The notes: generated by a model from the sequence alone, not told the origin. Counted from the stretch's first letter, positions 34,473 to 44,555 are shown. The stretch: DNA of 64,000 nt from Larkinella arboricola (GCF_003259745.1 NZ_QLMC01000003.1:248001-312000), one strand, 5' to 3'. Numbers and translations are program-made.

Positions 34473-36857
34473 TTATTCGCTGCGCAAACTTTTCACGGGA
34501 TTGGCCAAAGCCGCCCTGATACCCTGAAAACACACGGTGAGCAAAGCCACGAAGATGGACACCAACCCCGCCAGCGCAAACACCCACCAGGCCGGATCAA
34601 GCCGGTATTCAAAGCTTTGCAGCCATTGACTCATGACATACCAGGCAATGGGCGTAGCCAGAACGATGGCGACAGCAACCAGCTTCAGAAAATCCCGGGA
34701 CAACAGCGCGACGATACTGGCCACCGACGCACCCAGCACTTTACGAACGCCGATTTCCTTGGTCCGCTGTTCGGCCGCAAAAGCCGCCAGTCCAAACAAG
34801 CCCAGACAGGCAATAAACACCGCCAAAACCGTGAATGTCAGCAGAATCTGCCCCTGTTTGCGTTCCGCCTGATACTGCCGGGAAAAGTTTTCGTCCAGAA
34901 AGTGAAATTCCGGCGTACTGGCCGGGTCGAAGGTTCGGTAAACCGACCGGATGTGACCTAGAGCTTCCGTTACCTTGTCGGGCTGAATCCGCAGGTAGAC
35001 GTTGTCTTTGTCAGCCGGTACGGGCATTTGCAACACCAGCGGCTCAATTTTGTGTTGAAGCGAATAGATATGAAAATCCTTCACCACCCCGACCACCCGG
35101 GCTTCGGCGGTGTTTTTTTCGGCATCAATGAAATATTTTACCCGTTTGCCGATTGGTTTTTTCCAACCGAGTTGTTTGACCAGCGTTTCATTGATCAGGA
35201 CCGCTTCCCACAAATCGCTTTTAAATGATTCGGAGAAATTCCGGCCCGCCAGCAGCTTAATTTCCAGCGTTTTGAGATAATCTTCATCGATCAGAAACTT
35301 CTGAACCACCTGCGAACCGGCTGAAATCGTACCATTCTGCTCGAAGAACATTGCAGTACCGCCAATGTTATTGTTTCCGATCGGGTTGCTGGCGGTCGAC
35401 ACGCTCTGAATCAACGGGTTGCGGAGTAACGCTTCCTTGAGGGCGGTTACGCGCTGGCGAACTTCCTGGCTGTCGATGTGAAAGGTAAGCACCTGCTCCT
35501 TGTTGAAGCCCAAATCCTTGTGCATCACAAACCGCATCTGCCGATAGACCAGACCTGAACAGACAATCAACGCAAAGGCGGCTACAAACTGAAAGACCAC
35601 CAGCGATTGCCGGAACAGCGAATTACCCGACTGGTCGCCCACCATTCCGCGTAGGGCAGCAACGGGCCGAAAACCCGACAGCAGCAGGGCGGGATACAGA
35701 CCGCTCAACGCGCCAATCAGTAGCGAGAAGATGACAACCGCCAGCCAGGTAGCCGGCAAATTATCGAAAGACAATGCTTTATCGGCCAGTTGGTTAAAGT
35801 AAGGTAAAGCCGCCGTGACAAGCGCCATGCTCACCAGCCCCGCGAGAAACGTCATCAGCATCGATTCGGTCAGGAACTGTCCGATGAGTTGCCACCGGTA
35901 CGACCCGATGGCCTGCCGAACGCCCACCTCGCGGGTGCGTTTCAGCGAGCGGGCCGTGTATAAATTGACGTAATTGATGCAGGCAATCAGTAAAATGAGG
36001 ACGGCCACCCCCGCAAAAATGGAAACCGTGCGCGCATTTCCATTCGGGCCGATCTCGTAGTCCAGTTGCGAGTGGAGGTGAATCGAGGTCAGGGGCTGGA
36101 GTTCGATTCGATAATCGACATTGCCCATTTCCGGTTGAATGTATTTCTGGAAAAAACCGGGCAGCTTGGCTTCCAGCGTTCTGGCATCACTTCCCTTCGC
36201 CAGCAGCAGGTAGGTATACAGTTCAAAATTCTGCCAGCCACTGGTATAATTAGCCGGTAGCGAACGCAAAGCACTGAACCTCAGATGAGAATTGGTCGGC
36301 ACATCCTCGATAACGCCCGTTACGGTATTAGGGAAATGATTGCTGAACTCGACGGTTTTACCGACGGCCTGGCTGGCGTCTCCGAACAGGGCTTCGGCCA
36401 GGTTTCGGGTCAGAACGATGGTTTGCGGTTTTTGCAGGGCCGAAGCCGGATCGCCGTAGAGAAACGGCAGACTAAACACGCCAAATACCGTCGGGTCGGC
36501 GAAAAAGATATCGCTGGCTTCTATTTTTTTATCGTTGAAGGTAATCGTTCCGCCCCCTTCCGGGTGAATCCGAACGACTTTTTCCACTTCCGGATACTCA
36601 TTTTTGAGGGCAGGTCCGTAGGGTGCCGACGTCGGTGCGAGTTTCAGATTGCCGCCCGGCCACTGGGCGTAGTGTACAACCCGAACAATGCGGTCGGCCT
36701 GGGCATGAAACCGGTCATAGCTCCACTCATCAAACACATACAGAGCCATTAGCCAGACAGCGGCCATGCCAATTCCCAGCCCAACGACATTGAGCCCGCT
36801 GAACAGTTTGTTTTTCCAGAAGGTCCGGAGCGTGATTTTCAGGTAATTGCGTAGCAT
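34473..36857 (-). CDS. FtsX-type ABC transporter permease (MacB-like), 794 aa
   Basis: The start was set at the ATG at 36857, giving MLRNYLKITLRTFWKNKLFS, the family N-terminus; the open frame extends 122 codons further upstream but that part is antisense-like and partly overlaps the neighbouring gene. It has the double-FtsX layout: first helix (about 20-42), periplasmic domain, FtsX helices around 285-410 with RSLKRTREVGVRQAIGS, a second periplasmic domain, then a last set with AEQRTKEIGVRKVLGAS, ending NPVKSLRSE. It is paralogous to the permease at 1186-3612 over the full length. No ATPase is adjacent. Confidence 0.9.
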   Translation of the reverse strand: MLRNYLKITLRTFWKNKLFSGLNVVGLGIGMAAVWLMALYVFDEWSYDRFHAQADRIVRVVHYAQWPGGNLKLAPTSAPYGPALKNEYPEVEKVVRIHPEGGGTITFNDKKIEASDIFFADPTVFGVFSLPFLYGDPASALQKPQTIVLTRNLAEALFGDASQAVGKTVEFSNHFPNTVTGVIEDVPTNSHLRFSALRSLPANYTSGWQNFELYTYLLLAKGSDARTLEAKLPGFFQKYIQPEMGNVDYRIELQPLTSIHLHSQLDYEIGPNGNARTVSIFAGVAVLILLIACINYVNLYTARSLKRTREVGVRQAIGSYRWQLIGQFLTESMLMTFLAGLVSMALVTAALPYFNQLADKALSFDNLPATWLAVVIFSLLIGALSGLYPALLLSGFRPVAALRGMVGDQSGNSLFRQSLVVFQFVAAFALIVCSGLVYRQMRFVMHKDLGFNKEQVLTFHIDSQEVRQRVTALKEALLRNPLIQSVSTASNPIGNNNIGGTAMFFEQNGTISAGSQVVQKFLIDEDYLKTLEIKLLAGRNFSESFKSDLWEAVLINETLVKQLGWKKPIGKRVKYFIDAEKNTAEARVVGVVKDFHIYSLQHKIEPLVLQMPVPADKDNVYLRIQPDKVTEALGHIRSVYRTFDPASTPEFHFLDENFSRQYQAERKQGQILLTFTVLAVFIACLGLFGLAAFAAEQRTKEIGVRKVLGASVASIVALLSRDFLKLVAVAIVLATPIAWYVMSQWLQSFEYRLDPAWWVFALAGLVSIFVALLTVCFQGIRAALANPVKSLRSE

Positions 36858-36971
36858 GTCCGTAAACCGTTGATGTTGTAAAACCGTATCCCTGCTTTCA
36901 GGCCCCAAATGCTGTACCAGACAAATAACTAACTGGCTATCAAACCCGTAACCTCCGCCCCATCCGACGAA

Positions 36972-36987
36972 TGTCCGTAAATGGACG
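36972..36987. promoter_or_regulatory. TGTCC-N6-GGACG dyad upstream of second FtsX permease
   Basis: tgtcc at 36972-36976 and ggacg at 36983-36987 are separated by six bases, and a further ggaca half-site lies at 37006-37010. The core matches the palindrome at 817-834 before the first permease. It is about 115 bases upstream of the permease start. Confidence 0.4.
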
Positions 36988-37015
36988 GTTTTTCTGACCG
37001 GTAATGGACAGCCAT

Positions 37016-38038
37016 TCAGCGCACCGCCGGTTCGAGCAGCCGGATCGTGCCGGTATCGGCATCCATTTCGGCTTCGATGCCCACCGGAACCGTAAACTTG
37101 TGGGTAATATGCCCGATCATCGCGCCCGAATAGGCCGGTTTCCTGAGCGGAACGATATGGTCGCGAAACACGTCTTCCATCGTCAGGGAGCCGTATCCTT
37201 TCCCCGGATCGCAGTCGGTGCATTTCCCGAATACAAAACCGCTGATTTCATCCAGCACCCCCGCCAGCCTGAGTTGTGTAATCATCCGGTCCATCCGGTA
37301 AACATCTTCGCCGATATCTTCCAGAAACAGGATGCTTCCTTTCCAGTCGGGCAAATACTTCGTGCCCATCAAATGGCTCAAAACCGTCAGATTACCACCC
37401 AGCAGCCGTCCGCGTGCTTTTCCGGGATGCAGCGTCGTTATGCGGTCCTTGGTCTGCGCCAGCAAATCGCCTTTGTCGTGCGGATTGTCCATCAGAACGG
37501 CCTGACCGTCCATCAACGTCTGCCGCAGGTAGTTTACCGTAAATGGATTCCAGGTGACGGCCCCCACCGGACCGTGCATGGTGATTAACCCCGTCTGGGC
37601 GTAAATACCAAGCAACAAAGCCGTAATATCGCTATACCCCACCAGCACTTTCGGGTTCCGGCGAATCAGGTTGTAATCGAGCAGGGGCAACAGCCGGGCG
37701 CATCCCCAGCCGCCGTGCATGGCCATGATGGCGTTAACACCAGAATCGGCAAACATGGCGTTCAGGTCGGCTGCCCGGTCGGCGTCGGTTCCGGCCAGGT
37801 AGCCATACCGGTCGAAAACGTGTTTGGCAACCACAGTTTTGAAGCCCAGCGCCTGCAACGACTCCACCGTAATCTGCACGGTTTCGTGGCTAAAGGCCGG
37901 AGCCGCCGGGCCCACCAGCGCAACCGTATCGCCGGGTTTCAGGCGGGGCGGTTTGATTGCCGGAACCGGTGGATGAAAGGCGGTTGTAGCCGCAGCTGCG
38001 GAGATCGTCTGCAAAAAATGTCGGCGGGAAAAAGACAT
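37016..38038 (-). CDS. LD-carboxypeptidase (peptidase family S66), 340 aa
   Basis: This family hydrolyses the L,D bond of muropeptides during peptidoglycan recycling, or microcin-like substrates. The ATG at 38038 gives a Tat-type signal, MSFSRRHFLQTISAAAATTA; the longer frame adds a poor leader. S66 features: LKPGDTVALVGPAAP, GYGYL-like LAGTDADRAADL, MHGGWGCARLLPLL, nucleophile Ser136 in GYSDITALLL, and a C-terminal HxT (GHITHKFTVPVGIEAEMD). Export by Tat suggests action in the periplasm, unlike the cytoplasmic E. coli enzyme. It is divergent from the NagB fusion gene, which also belongs to amino-sugar metabolism. Confidence 0.9.
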   Translation of the reverse strand: MSFSRRHFLQTISAAAATTAFHPPVPAIKPPRLKPGDTVALVGPAAPAFSHETVQITVESLQALGFKTVVAKHVFDRYGYLAGTDADRAADLNAMFADSGVNAIMAMHGGWGCARLLPLLDYNLIRRNPKVLVGYSDITALLLGIYAQTGLITMHGPVGAVTWNPFTVNYLRQTLMDGQAVLMDNPHDKGDLLAQTKDRITTLHPGKARGRLLGGNLTVLSHLMGTKYLPDWKGSILFLEDIGEDVYRMDRMITQLRLAGVLDEISGFVFGKCTDCDPGKGYGSLTMEDVFRDHIVPLRKPAYSGAMIGHITHKFTVPVGIEAEMDADTGTIRLLEPAVR

Positions 38039-38147
38039 GCGATCAGAAACCAGTAGTAAGAATTTGAAGAAAAATAGTAACAAGATAGAAGCGATCCCTT
38101 AATTTGGGGAAGATTCGCAATTCTTAAAAAAATTTAAAATATTTTTA

Positions 38148-38178
38148 TTGGTGTTACGGATCAATATGCCGAATTTTG
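38148..38178 (+). promoter_or_regulatory. Putative promoter of the NagB fusion gene
   Basis: TTG at 38148-38150 and gaattttg at 38171-38178 are separated by 20 bases and match the TTG / TAnnTTTG pattern with one mismatch. Transcription would start about 25 bases before the ATG at 38212. Confidence 0.4.
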
Positions 38179-38211
38179 CCGCTCCGCTCGAACTACATTT
38201 TACCATTCGTT

Positions 38212-40170
38212 ATGATTTCTGAACCTTCCGTTTCCGAAAACGCGTTAGGTCGCCAACCGGGAGAACCGGTCCAATCGGCCATTACCTACGAGAAAATTCC
38301 GACACACATCTACGCTGATGCGAAAGATGCCTCCCGCGCCGTCGCACGGGAAATCGCAGCGCTGATTCGCGAAAAACAGCAGAAAGGTCAGCAATGTGTG
38401 CTGGGTCTGGCCACGGGTTCGTCCCCCAAGACCGTCTACGCCGAACTGATTCGTCAGCACCGCGAAGAAGGTCTGAGCTTCCGCAATGTGGTTTCCTTTA
38501 ACCTGGATGAATACTATCCGATGGAGCCCGATTCGCTGCAAAGCTACGTGCGCTTCATGAAGGAGCAGTTGTTCGATCACGTCGATATTCCGGAAGGCAA
38601 CTATTTTATTCCGGACGGAACGGTAGCACCGAATAAGGTTTCTGAATTCAGCCGGGCGTACGAAGAAAAAATTCAATCGTATGGCGGTCTGGACTTCCAA
38701 CTGCTCGGTATCGGGGGTAACGGTCACATCGGTTTTAACGAACCGGGTTCGCTGATCAACTCGCACACCCGCCTGATGATGCTCGACCACTCGACGCGGG
38801 CAGCCGCAGCCGGAGATTTCGGTGGTCTAGCTCAAACGCCCAAGAAAGCCATTACGATGGGTGTAGCGCCGATTCTGAGCGCCAAACGGATCGTTTTGCT
38901 GGCCTGGGGAGAACGCAAAGCCCCGGTGATTCGGGCGGCTCTGGAAGGAACCGTTACCGAGCAGATTCCGGCATCCTATTTGCAAACCCATCCCAACGCC
39001 CTGTTTGTCATTGACCAGGCCGCAGCGTCGGACCTGACCCGGATGCAAACGCCCTGGCTAGTGGATACCGTAGAATGGAATAAGCAGATGGTGAAAAAAG
39101 CCGTAACGTACCTGTCGCGTACACTGGGCAAACCCATTCTGAAGCTGACCAACAAAGATTATAACGATAACGGGATGAGCGATCTGCTGGCGCAGGTAGG
39201 CCAGGCGTATGATCTGAACATCGACGTTTTCAACCAACTCCAGCACACCATTACCGGCTGGCCGGGCGGTAAACCCAATGCCGACGACACCAACCGTCCG
39301 GAGCGTGCCCAGCCTGCCAAAAAGCGTTGTCTGATTTTCAGCCCGCACCCCGACGATGATATTATTTCGATGGGTGGTACATTCCAGCGGCTGCACGATC
39401 AGGGCCACGAAGTACACGTGGGTTACCAGACCTCCGGAAACATTGCCGTAGCCGACGATGAAGCCCTGCGCTTCGCGGATTTTGTGGTCGACTTTAACGA
39501 TAAATTTGGCATTGACAGTCCGGAAGCCACGCGGATTTTCCGGGATGCTGCGGCTTTCCTGCGGGAGAAGAAAGGCAGCGAAATGGACACGGAAGAAGTG
39601 CGTTACGTAAAGGGCCTGATCCGGAAAGGCGAAGCCAAAGCAACCTGCCGCTTTGTCGGAATTCCGGTCGAAAACGCCCACTTCCTGAATATGCCGTTCT
39701 ACGAAACCGGTAAGGTGGAGAAAAAACCGCTGGGCGAAGAAGATATTCAGGCGGTAATGGATGTTATCCGGGAGGTGAAACCCCACCAGATTTATGCCGC
39801 CGGTGACCTGGCCGATCCGCACGGAACTCACAAAGTGTGTCTGGATGCGATCTTCGAAGCCGTTCGCCGGTTGAAAAACGAAGATTTCATGAAAGAATGC
39901 TGGGTGTGGCTCTACCGCGGTGCTTGGGCCGAGTGGGACATTCACGAAATCGAGATGGCCGTACCGATGTCGCCCGACCAGTTGATGCGCAAGCGGCTTG
40001 GTATCTTCAAACACCAGTCGCAGAAAGACGGCGTGGTGTACCAGGGCAGCGACTCGCGGGAGTTCTGGCAACGCGCCGAAGAGCGCAACCGGGCCACGGC
40101 GAGTCTCTACAACCAGTTGGGTCTGGCCGAGTACGAAGCAATGGAAGCCTTTGTTCGCTGGAAATATTAA
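38212..40170 (+). CDS. nagB: Glucosamine-6-phosphate deaminase fused to LmbE/PIG-L-type deacetylase, 652 aa
   Basis: The N-terminal half is a NagB deaminase/isomerase (GlcN6P to fructose-6-phosphate plus ammonia): LGLATGSSPKTVYAELI phosphate loop, FNLDEYYPM catalytic Asp, and GGNGHIGFNEPGS with the ring-opening His and Glu. The C-terminal half has the zinc deacetylase signature H379-P-D-D382 (SPHPDDDIISMGG) and DPHGTH near the end. This NagB-LmbE fusion is a known Bacteroidota form, usually annotated simply as glucosamine-6-phosphate deaminase. It could deacetylate and deaminate an N-acetyl amino sugar in one polypeptide. The ATG at 38212 was preferred to the upstream TTG at 38176. A terminator follows at 40229. 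Confidence 0.92.
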   Translation: MISEPSVSENALGRQPGEPVQSAITYEKIPTHIYADAKDASRAVAREIAALIREKQQKGQQCVLGLATGSSPKTVYAELIRQHREEGLSFRNVVSFNLDEYYPMEPDSLQSYVRFMKEQLFDHVDIPEGNYFIPDGTVAPNKVSEFSRAYEEKIQSYGGLDFQLLGIGGNGHIGFNEPGSLINSHTRLMMLDHSTRAAAAGDFGGLAQTPKKAITMGVAPILSAKRIVLLAWGERKAPVIRAALEGTVTEQIPASYLQTHPNALFVIDQAAASDLTRMQTPWLVDTVEWNKQMVKKAVTYLSRTLGKPILKLTNKDYNDNGMSDLLAQVGQAYDLNIDVFNQLQHTITGWPGGKPNADDTNRPERAQPAKKRCLIFSPHPDDDIISMGGTFQRLHDQGHEVHVGYQTSGNIAVADDEALRFADFVVDFNDKFGIDSPEATRIFRDAAAFLREKKGSEMDTEEVRYVKGLIRKGEAKATCRFVGIPVENAHFLNMPFYETGKVEKKPLGEEDIQAVMDVIREVKPHQIYAAGDLADPHGTHKVCLDAIFEAVRRLKNEDFMKECWVWLYRGAWAEWDIHEIEMAVPMSPDQLMRKRLGIFKHQSQKDGVVYQGSDSREFWQRAEERNRATASLYNQLGLAEYEAMEAFVRWKY

Positions 40171-40228
40171 CCCGTTCCCATAAATCACAATGCCCATACG
40201 CAGGCCCCGGGCTCTGTTGTACGAAACG

Positions 40229-40258
40229 GCCCCAACCCTACCCGGTTGGGGCTTTTTT
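40229..40258 (+). terminator. Rho-independent terminator after NagB fusion
   Basis: gccccaacc (40229-40237) and ggttggggc (40244-40252) form a 9-bp stem with a 6-base loop, followed by six T residues. Confidence 0.85.
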
Positions 40259-40325
40259 GTGAACACACTGCTTCAATCTGCCTAAAAAATTGTAACTATA
40301 CAGCAGGATACAACCCACCCGTATC

Positions 40326-41483
40326 ATGGAACAAACGGCTATTTCACCCGGCCATTATCTCAATTCTGACATCAATCGGCTCACCGGCAAGACGCGGCTC
40401 CTGTCCCTCGACACCTTTCGGGGCCTTACCGTAGCGGCTATGATTCTGGTGAATAACCCCGGCGACTGGGGCCATATCTACGCACCGCTGGAACACGCCC
40501 ACTGGCACGGCTGGACACCCACCGACCTGATTTTCCCGTTCTTCCTGTTCATCGTCGGCGTTTCCATTTCGTATGCCTTGCAGGACAAAACCCGGGATGG
40601 GCTGGTCGGCAAAATCGTAAAGCGTAGCCTGATTCTGTTTAGCCTGGGCTTGTTCCTCAACCTGTTTCCGAAGTTTGATTTCGCTACCGTCCGGATTCCC
40701 GGTGTGTTGCCGCGAATTGCGCTGGTGTATCTGGCGTCATCCCTGATTTACCTCCGAACCACAACCCGAACGCAGGGCTGGCTGATGGGTAGTTTACTCA
40801 TTGGCTACTGGCTGCTCATGTCGTTTGTTCCGGTACCGGATTTCGGCCCGGCCAACCTGGAACCTGCAACCAACCTCGGTGCCTGGCTCGACCGCACGGT
40901 GCTGGGCGGCCACCTTTGGAAAACCTCAAAAACCTGGGACCCGGAAGGCTTGCTGAGTACCCTCCCGGCAATTGCCACGGGTCTATCAGGCATTCTGGCC
41001 GGAACGCTCCTGCGTTCGACACGCCCGGAAGCCGAGAAAGCCGTCTGGTTGTTCGTGGCCGGTTGCCTGTCGTTGCTGGGATCCTACGTCTGGAGCGGCT
41101 TTTTCCCGATCAACAAATCACTCTGGACCAGTTCGTTTGTCCTGCTCACGTCGGGTCTGGCATTGCAGGCGCTGGCGTTGTGCTACTGGCTGATCGACGT
41201 GCGGGGATACCGCAACTGGACCAAGCCGTTCGTGGCGTTTGGCGTCAATGCCATCACGGTTTTCTTTCTCTCCGGCCTGATTCCGCGCATTCTGAACCTG
41301 ATTCGCGTTCCGCAGCCGGACGGTTCGGACATTGGTGCGAAGGAATGGATGTACCAGACGTTTTTCGTACCGTATTTCGAAAGCCCGTATAACGCGTCGC
41401 TGGCCGGAGCCCTGACATTTGTCCTGATTTGGTTTGTAATTCTCTACTGGATGTACCAGAAAAAAATCATTATTAAAGTTTAA
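40326..41483 (+). CDS. HGSNAT-like acyltransferase, integral membrane, 385 aa
   Basis: The family includes heparan-alpha-glucosaminide N-acetyltransferase and bacterial NagX/YeiB-like proteins. Hallmarks are RLLSLDTFRGLTVAAMILVN near the start, the His-containing HAHWHGWTPTDLIFPFFLF segment, then about ten membrane helices. The conserved His in AHWHGW is the likely acetyl carrier, by analogy with HGSNAT. It probably acetylates an amino sugar across the inner membrane. It follows the NagB fusion gene, separated by a terminator, which suggests shared amino-sugar function but separate expression. Confidence 0.85.
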   Translation: MEQTAISPGHYLNSDINRLTGKTRLLSLDTFRGLTVAAMILVNNPGDWGHIYAPLEHAHWHGWTPTDLIFPFFLFIVGVSISYALQDKTRDGLVGKIVKRSLILFSLGLFLNLFPKFDFATVRIPGVLPRIALVYLASSLIYLRTTTRTQGWLMGSLLIGYWLLMSFVPVPDFGPANLEPATNLGAWLDRTVLGGHLWKTSKTWDPEGLLSTLPAIATGLSGILAGTLLRSTRPEAEKAVWLFVAGCLSLLGSYVWSGFFPINKSLWTSSFVLLTSGLALQALALCYWLIDVRGYRNWTKPFVAFGVNAITVFFLSGLIPRILNLIRVPQPDGSDIGAKEWMYQTFFVPYFESPYNASLAGALTFVLIWFVILYWMYQKKIIIKV

Positions 41484-41548
41484 ATAATACCACTAATTTC
41501 GGGTTAAAGCGGTAAACGAGCAATAAACCGTATAACCAACCTGAAACA

Positions 41549-44425
41549 ATGAACAAGATTCTGGCTACCGGACTCATGCTGGCCTGGCTGGCAACCGGTG
41601 CGAGTGCCCAACAACCCGTTAAGAAAGCTCCCAAAAAAGCCCCTGCTAAAACGCTCCCGGCCAAAGCCGTAGCAGCCGGGATTCCGGCGGAACTCAAACA
41701 ACCCATTCCGTTCGATCCGGAGGTGAAAGTGGGCAAGCTGCCCAACGGCCTGACATATTACATTCGGAAAAACACTGAACCCAAAAACCGGGCGGAACTG
41801 CGTCTGGTTGTCAATGCCGGGGCCATTCTGGAAACCGACGACCAGCAGGGCCTGGCACACTTTCTGGAGCATATGGCCTTCAACGGCACGAAGAATTTTC
41901 CTAAAAACGAGATCATTAGCTTCCTGCAATCGTCCGGTGTGCGGTTTGGAGCCGACCTGAACGCATCGACGGGTTTCGACGAAACCATCTACCAACTGCC
42001 CGTTCCGACCGATTCAGTGCGGCTTTTCGAGCAGGCGTTTCAGATTCTGGAAGACTGGGCACATAATGTAACCCTCGACCCGGCCGAAATTGACAAAGAG
42101 CGCGGGGTTGTGCTGGAAGAAGCCCGATCTGGACGCGGGGCCGGTCAGCGGATGCGCGAGAAGTATTTTCCGCTCATTCTAAACAACTCGCGTTACGCCG
42201 ACCGGCTGCCGATTGGTAAGGATGAGATCATCAAAAACTTCAAACCCGAGGTGCTGCACCGGTTTTATAAGGACTGGTACCGCCCGGATCTGATGGCGGT
42301 GGTGGCCGTTGGAGATTTTGACGTGGCAAAGGTTGAAGGAGTTATCCGGGAAAAATTCAGCCGGATTCCGGCGGTGAGCAACCCGAAACCACGGGTGCGG
42401 TACCCGATTCCACCCCATAAAGACACGAAGATCGCTATTGTAACCGATCCGGAACAACCCAATACCGTGGTCCAGATCATGTACAAACGGCCCGAAATCA
42501 AGGGAAAAATCTTGTACGACGTTCGCGAAGCCATCAAGCGGGTGTTGTTCAACTCCATGATTGGCAACCGGATCAACGAACTCACGCAGCAGTCTGACCC
42601 GCCGTTTCTGGCTGGCTATAGCAACTACGGTAGTTTTCTGGGCGATCAGGATGCGTTCAGTTCCTACGTAATTGCCAAAGATGGCAATGTAAACCGGGCC
42701 GTTACGGCCATTCTGGACGAAAACGCCCGCGTAGATCAGTTCGGATTTACCGAAACCGAATTGGACCGCGCCAAAAAACAGTACCAGAAAGCCGTAGACC
42801 GCGCCTACCGCGAGCGCGACAAAACCCGTTCGGGCAGCTACGTAAACGAATACGTCGAGAACTTTCTGCACGGCGACATCCCGGTCAGCATTTCGTTCTA
42901 CAACGATTTTCTGAAAAAATACCTCGACGGCATTACCGTTGGCGACGTCAATAATTTGGCCAAGCAGTTTATTACGCAGGAAAACCGGGCGGTTGTGATT
43001 ATGGCGCCGGAGAAAGATAAAGACAAGCTCCCAACCGACAAACAGATTCTGGCTCTGATCAATAATGCCGGTAAAGGCCTGACAGCCTACGTCGATAAAA
43101 CACTCGACAAACCGTTGTTACCGACCTTACCCGTTGGCAATCCCGTGGCGAGTGAAAAACAAATCCGCGACATCAACGTAACCGAATGGACGCTCCGCAA
43201 TGGGGTCAAAGTTGTTTTGAAGCCCACGGATTTTAAAAATGATCAGATTATTTTTTCGGCCACCAGCCCGGGCGGCACGTCGCTCTACACCGACAAGGAT
43301 TTTGAATCGGCCCGGTTTGCCTCGACCCTAGCCCAGATGAGCGGCATCGGCGATTACAACCAGATTCAGTTAGGCAAATACCTGACCGGCAAAACCGTCA
43401 GCGTGTCGCCGTACATTGGCGAAACCAACGAAGGCATCAGCGGCAGCACCACGCCCGACGACCTAGAAACGGCCCTGCAACTGGTCTATGCGTATTTTAC
43501 CGCGCCCCGAAAGGATATGGATGTGATCAAAGGATTTCTGTCGAACCAGAAAAGTTACCTGCAAAGTCAACTGGCAACGCCAACGCCCCAGAAGGTGTTT
43601 CAGGACACGGTGCAGTCGCTGCTGGGCGCTTACCATTACCGCCGGTTGCCGCTGACGCCCAACCGACTGGATCAGGTAAACGTAGACCGCGCCGATGCGA
43701 TTTATAAGGAGCGGTTTGCCGACGCCAGCGATTTCACATTCTTCTTTGTTGGTAACTTTAAGGAGAAAGACATTAAGCCCTTGATTGAGAAATACTTGGG
43801 TGGCTTACCGGTAACAAACCGGAAGGAAACTTACCGCGATCTGGGCATTCGGACGCCAGCCGGGAAGATTGAAAAAACCGTCACCAAAGGCATTGAGGCT
43901 AAAAGCACCGTTCAACTGGTGTTCAGCGGTGATTTTGTCTGGACACCCGAAAACGCCACGCAGATTGACGCCCTGGCCGAAGCGCTGGAAATCAAGCTGA
44001 CCGAAACGTTGCGCGAAGAAGAAAGCGGGGTGTATGGGGTGGGCGTGAGCGGGGCCTACGCTAAAATTCCGGCGCAACGGTATACGTTCCGCATCGGGTT
44101 TGGCTGTGCGCCCGAGAACGTTGATAAGCTGATTGCCCGCACACTGGCCGAAATAGAGAAGCTAAAACAGAACGGCGCCGATCCGAAAGACATCGAAAAA
44201 TTCAAAGCCGAAACCCGGCGCGAATCCGAGGTACAGTTGAAGCAGAATAACTTCTGGCTGGGCTATCTGTCCAATCAGTATTTCAATAACGACGACCCCA
44301 CCGAAATTCTGCGGGAAGACGAACTGCTGAAACAGGTCACGCCGGAAAGCACAAAACAGGCTGCCAATCAGTATTTTGGCAAGAATTTTATCAAGCTGCT
44401 GCTACAGCCTGAGCGGAAACAGTAA
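41549..44425 (+). CDS. M16 family zinc metallopeptidase, tandem insulinase domains, 958 aa
   Basis: A signal peptide (MNKILATGLMLAWLATGASA) precedes an Ala/Lys/Pro-rich linker and the first M16 domain with the inverted zinc motif H104-FLE-H108 (LAHFLEHMAFNG) and the downstream Glu region (KERGVVLEEARSG). The second half (from about residue 540) is a M16_C-type domain without the motif and provides the other half of the clamshell; its sequence includes WTLRNGVKVVLKPTDF. Length matches periplasmic PqqL-like proteases of Bacteroidota. It degrades short polypeptides in the periplasm; the specific substrate is unknown. Confidence 0.93.
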   Translation: MNKILATGLMLAWLATGASAQQPVKKAPKKAPAKTLPAKAVAAGIPAELKQPIPFDPEVKVGKLPNGLTYYIRKNTEPKNRAELRLVVNAGAILETDDQQGLAHFLEHMAFNGTKNFPKNEIISFLQSSGVRFGADLNASTGFDETIYQLPVPTDSVRLFEQAFQILEDWAHNVTLDPAEIDKERGVVLEEARSGRGAGQRMREKYFPLILNNSRYADRLPIGKDEIIKNFKPEVLHRFYKDWYRPDLMAVVAVGDFDVAKVEGVIREKFSRIPAVSNPKPRVRYPIPPHKDTKIAIVTDPEQPNTVVQIMYKRPEIKGKILYDVREAIKRVLFNSMIGNRINELTQQSDPPFLAGYSNYGSFLGDQDAFSSYVIAKDGNVNRAVTAILDENARVDQFGFTETELDRAKKQYQKAVDRAYRERDKTRSGSYVNEYVENFLHGDIPVSISFYNDFLKKYLDGITVGDVNNLAKQFITQENRAVVIMAPEKDKDKLPTDKQILALINNAGKGLTAYVDKTLDKPLLPTLPVGNPVASEKQIRDINVTEWTLRNGVKVVLKPTDFKNDQIIFSATSPGGTSLYTDKDFESARFASTLAQMSGIGDYNQIQLGKYLTGKTVSVSPYIGETNEGISGSTTPDDLETALQLVYAYFTAPRKDMDVIKGFLSNQKSYLQSQLATPTPQKVFQDTVQSLLGAYHYRRLPLTPNRLDQVNVDRADAIYKERFADASDFTFFFVGNFKEKDIKPLIEKYLGGLPVTNRKETYRDLGIRTPAGKIEKTVTKGIEAKSTVQLVFSGDFVWTPENATQIDALAEALEIKLTETLREEESGVYGVGVSGAYAKIPAQRYTFRIGFGCAPENVDKLIARTLAEIEKLKQNGADPKDIEKFKAETRRESEVQLKQNNFWLGYLSNQYFNNDDPTEILREDELLKQVTPESTKQAANQYFGKNFIKLLLQPERKQ

Positions 44426-44432
44426 ACGGAGC

Positions 44433-44497
44433 TTCCCGCAAAGCCGTTGTCTCAACAGCAGTAAACTTGTAGTTACTGATCGACGGCTTTGCGGGAA
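44433..44497. terminator. 15-bp hairpin with internal stem between convergent genes
   Basis: ttcccgcaaagccgt (44433-44447) pairs perfectly with 44483-44497. The 35-base loop contains its own 6-bp stem (cagtaa/ttactg). It separates the M16 protease from the leftward VOC gene and probably terminates both. Confidence 0.65.
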
Positions 44498-44555
44498 ACA
44501 TTTCTGCGGTTTTCCAGACAAGGGTACGGTATTTATCTGGAGACGAAACGGTATT

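Noticed and set aside
36858-37223. 122-codon N-terminal extension of the second FtsX permease
   Set aside because: It overlaps the LD-carboxypeptidase gene, has no homology to the permease family, and the internal ATG gives the standard N-terminus.
39058-40266. 402-codon leftward open frame opposite the NagB fusion
   Set aside because: It lies entirely over the confident NagB-LmbE coding region and has no family features.
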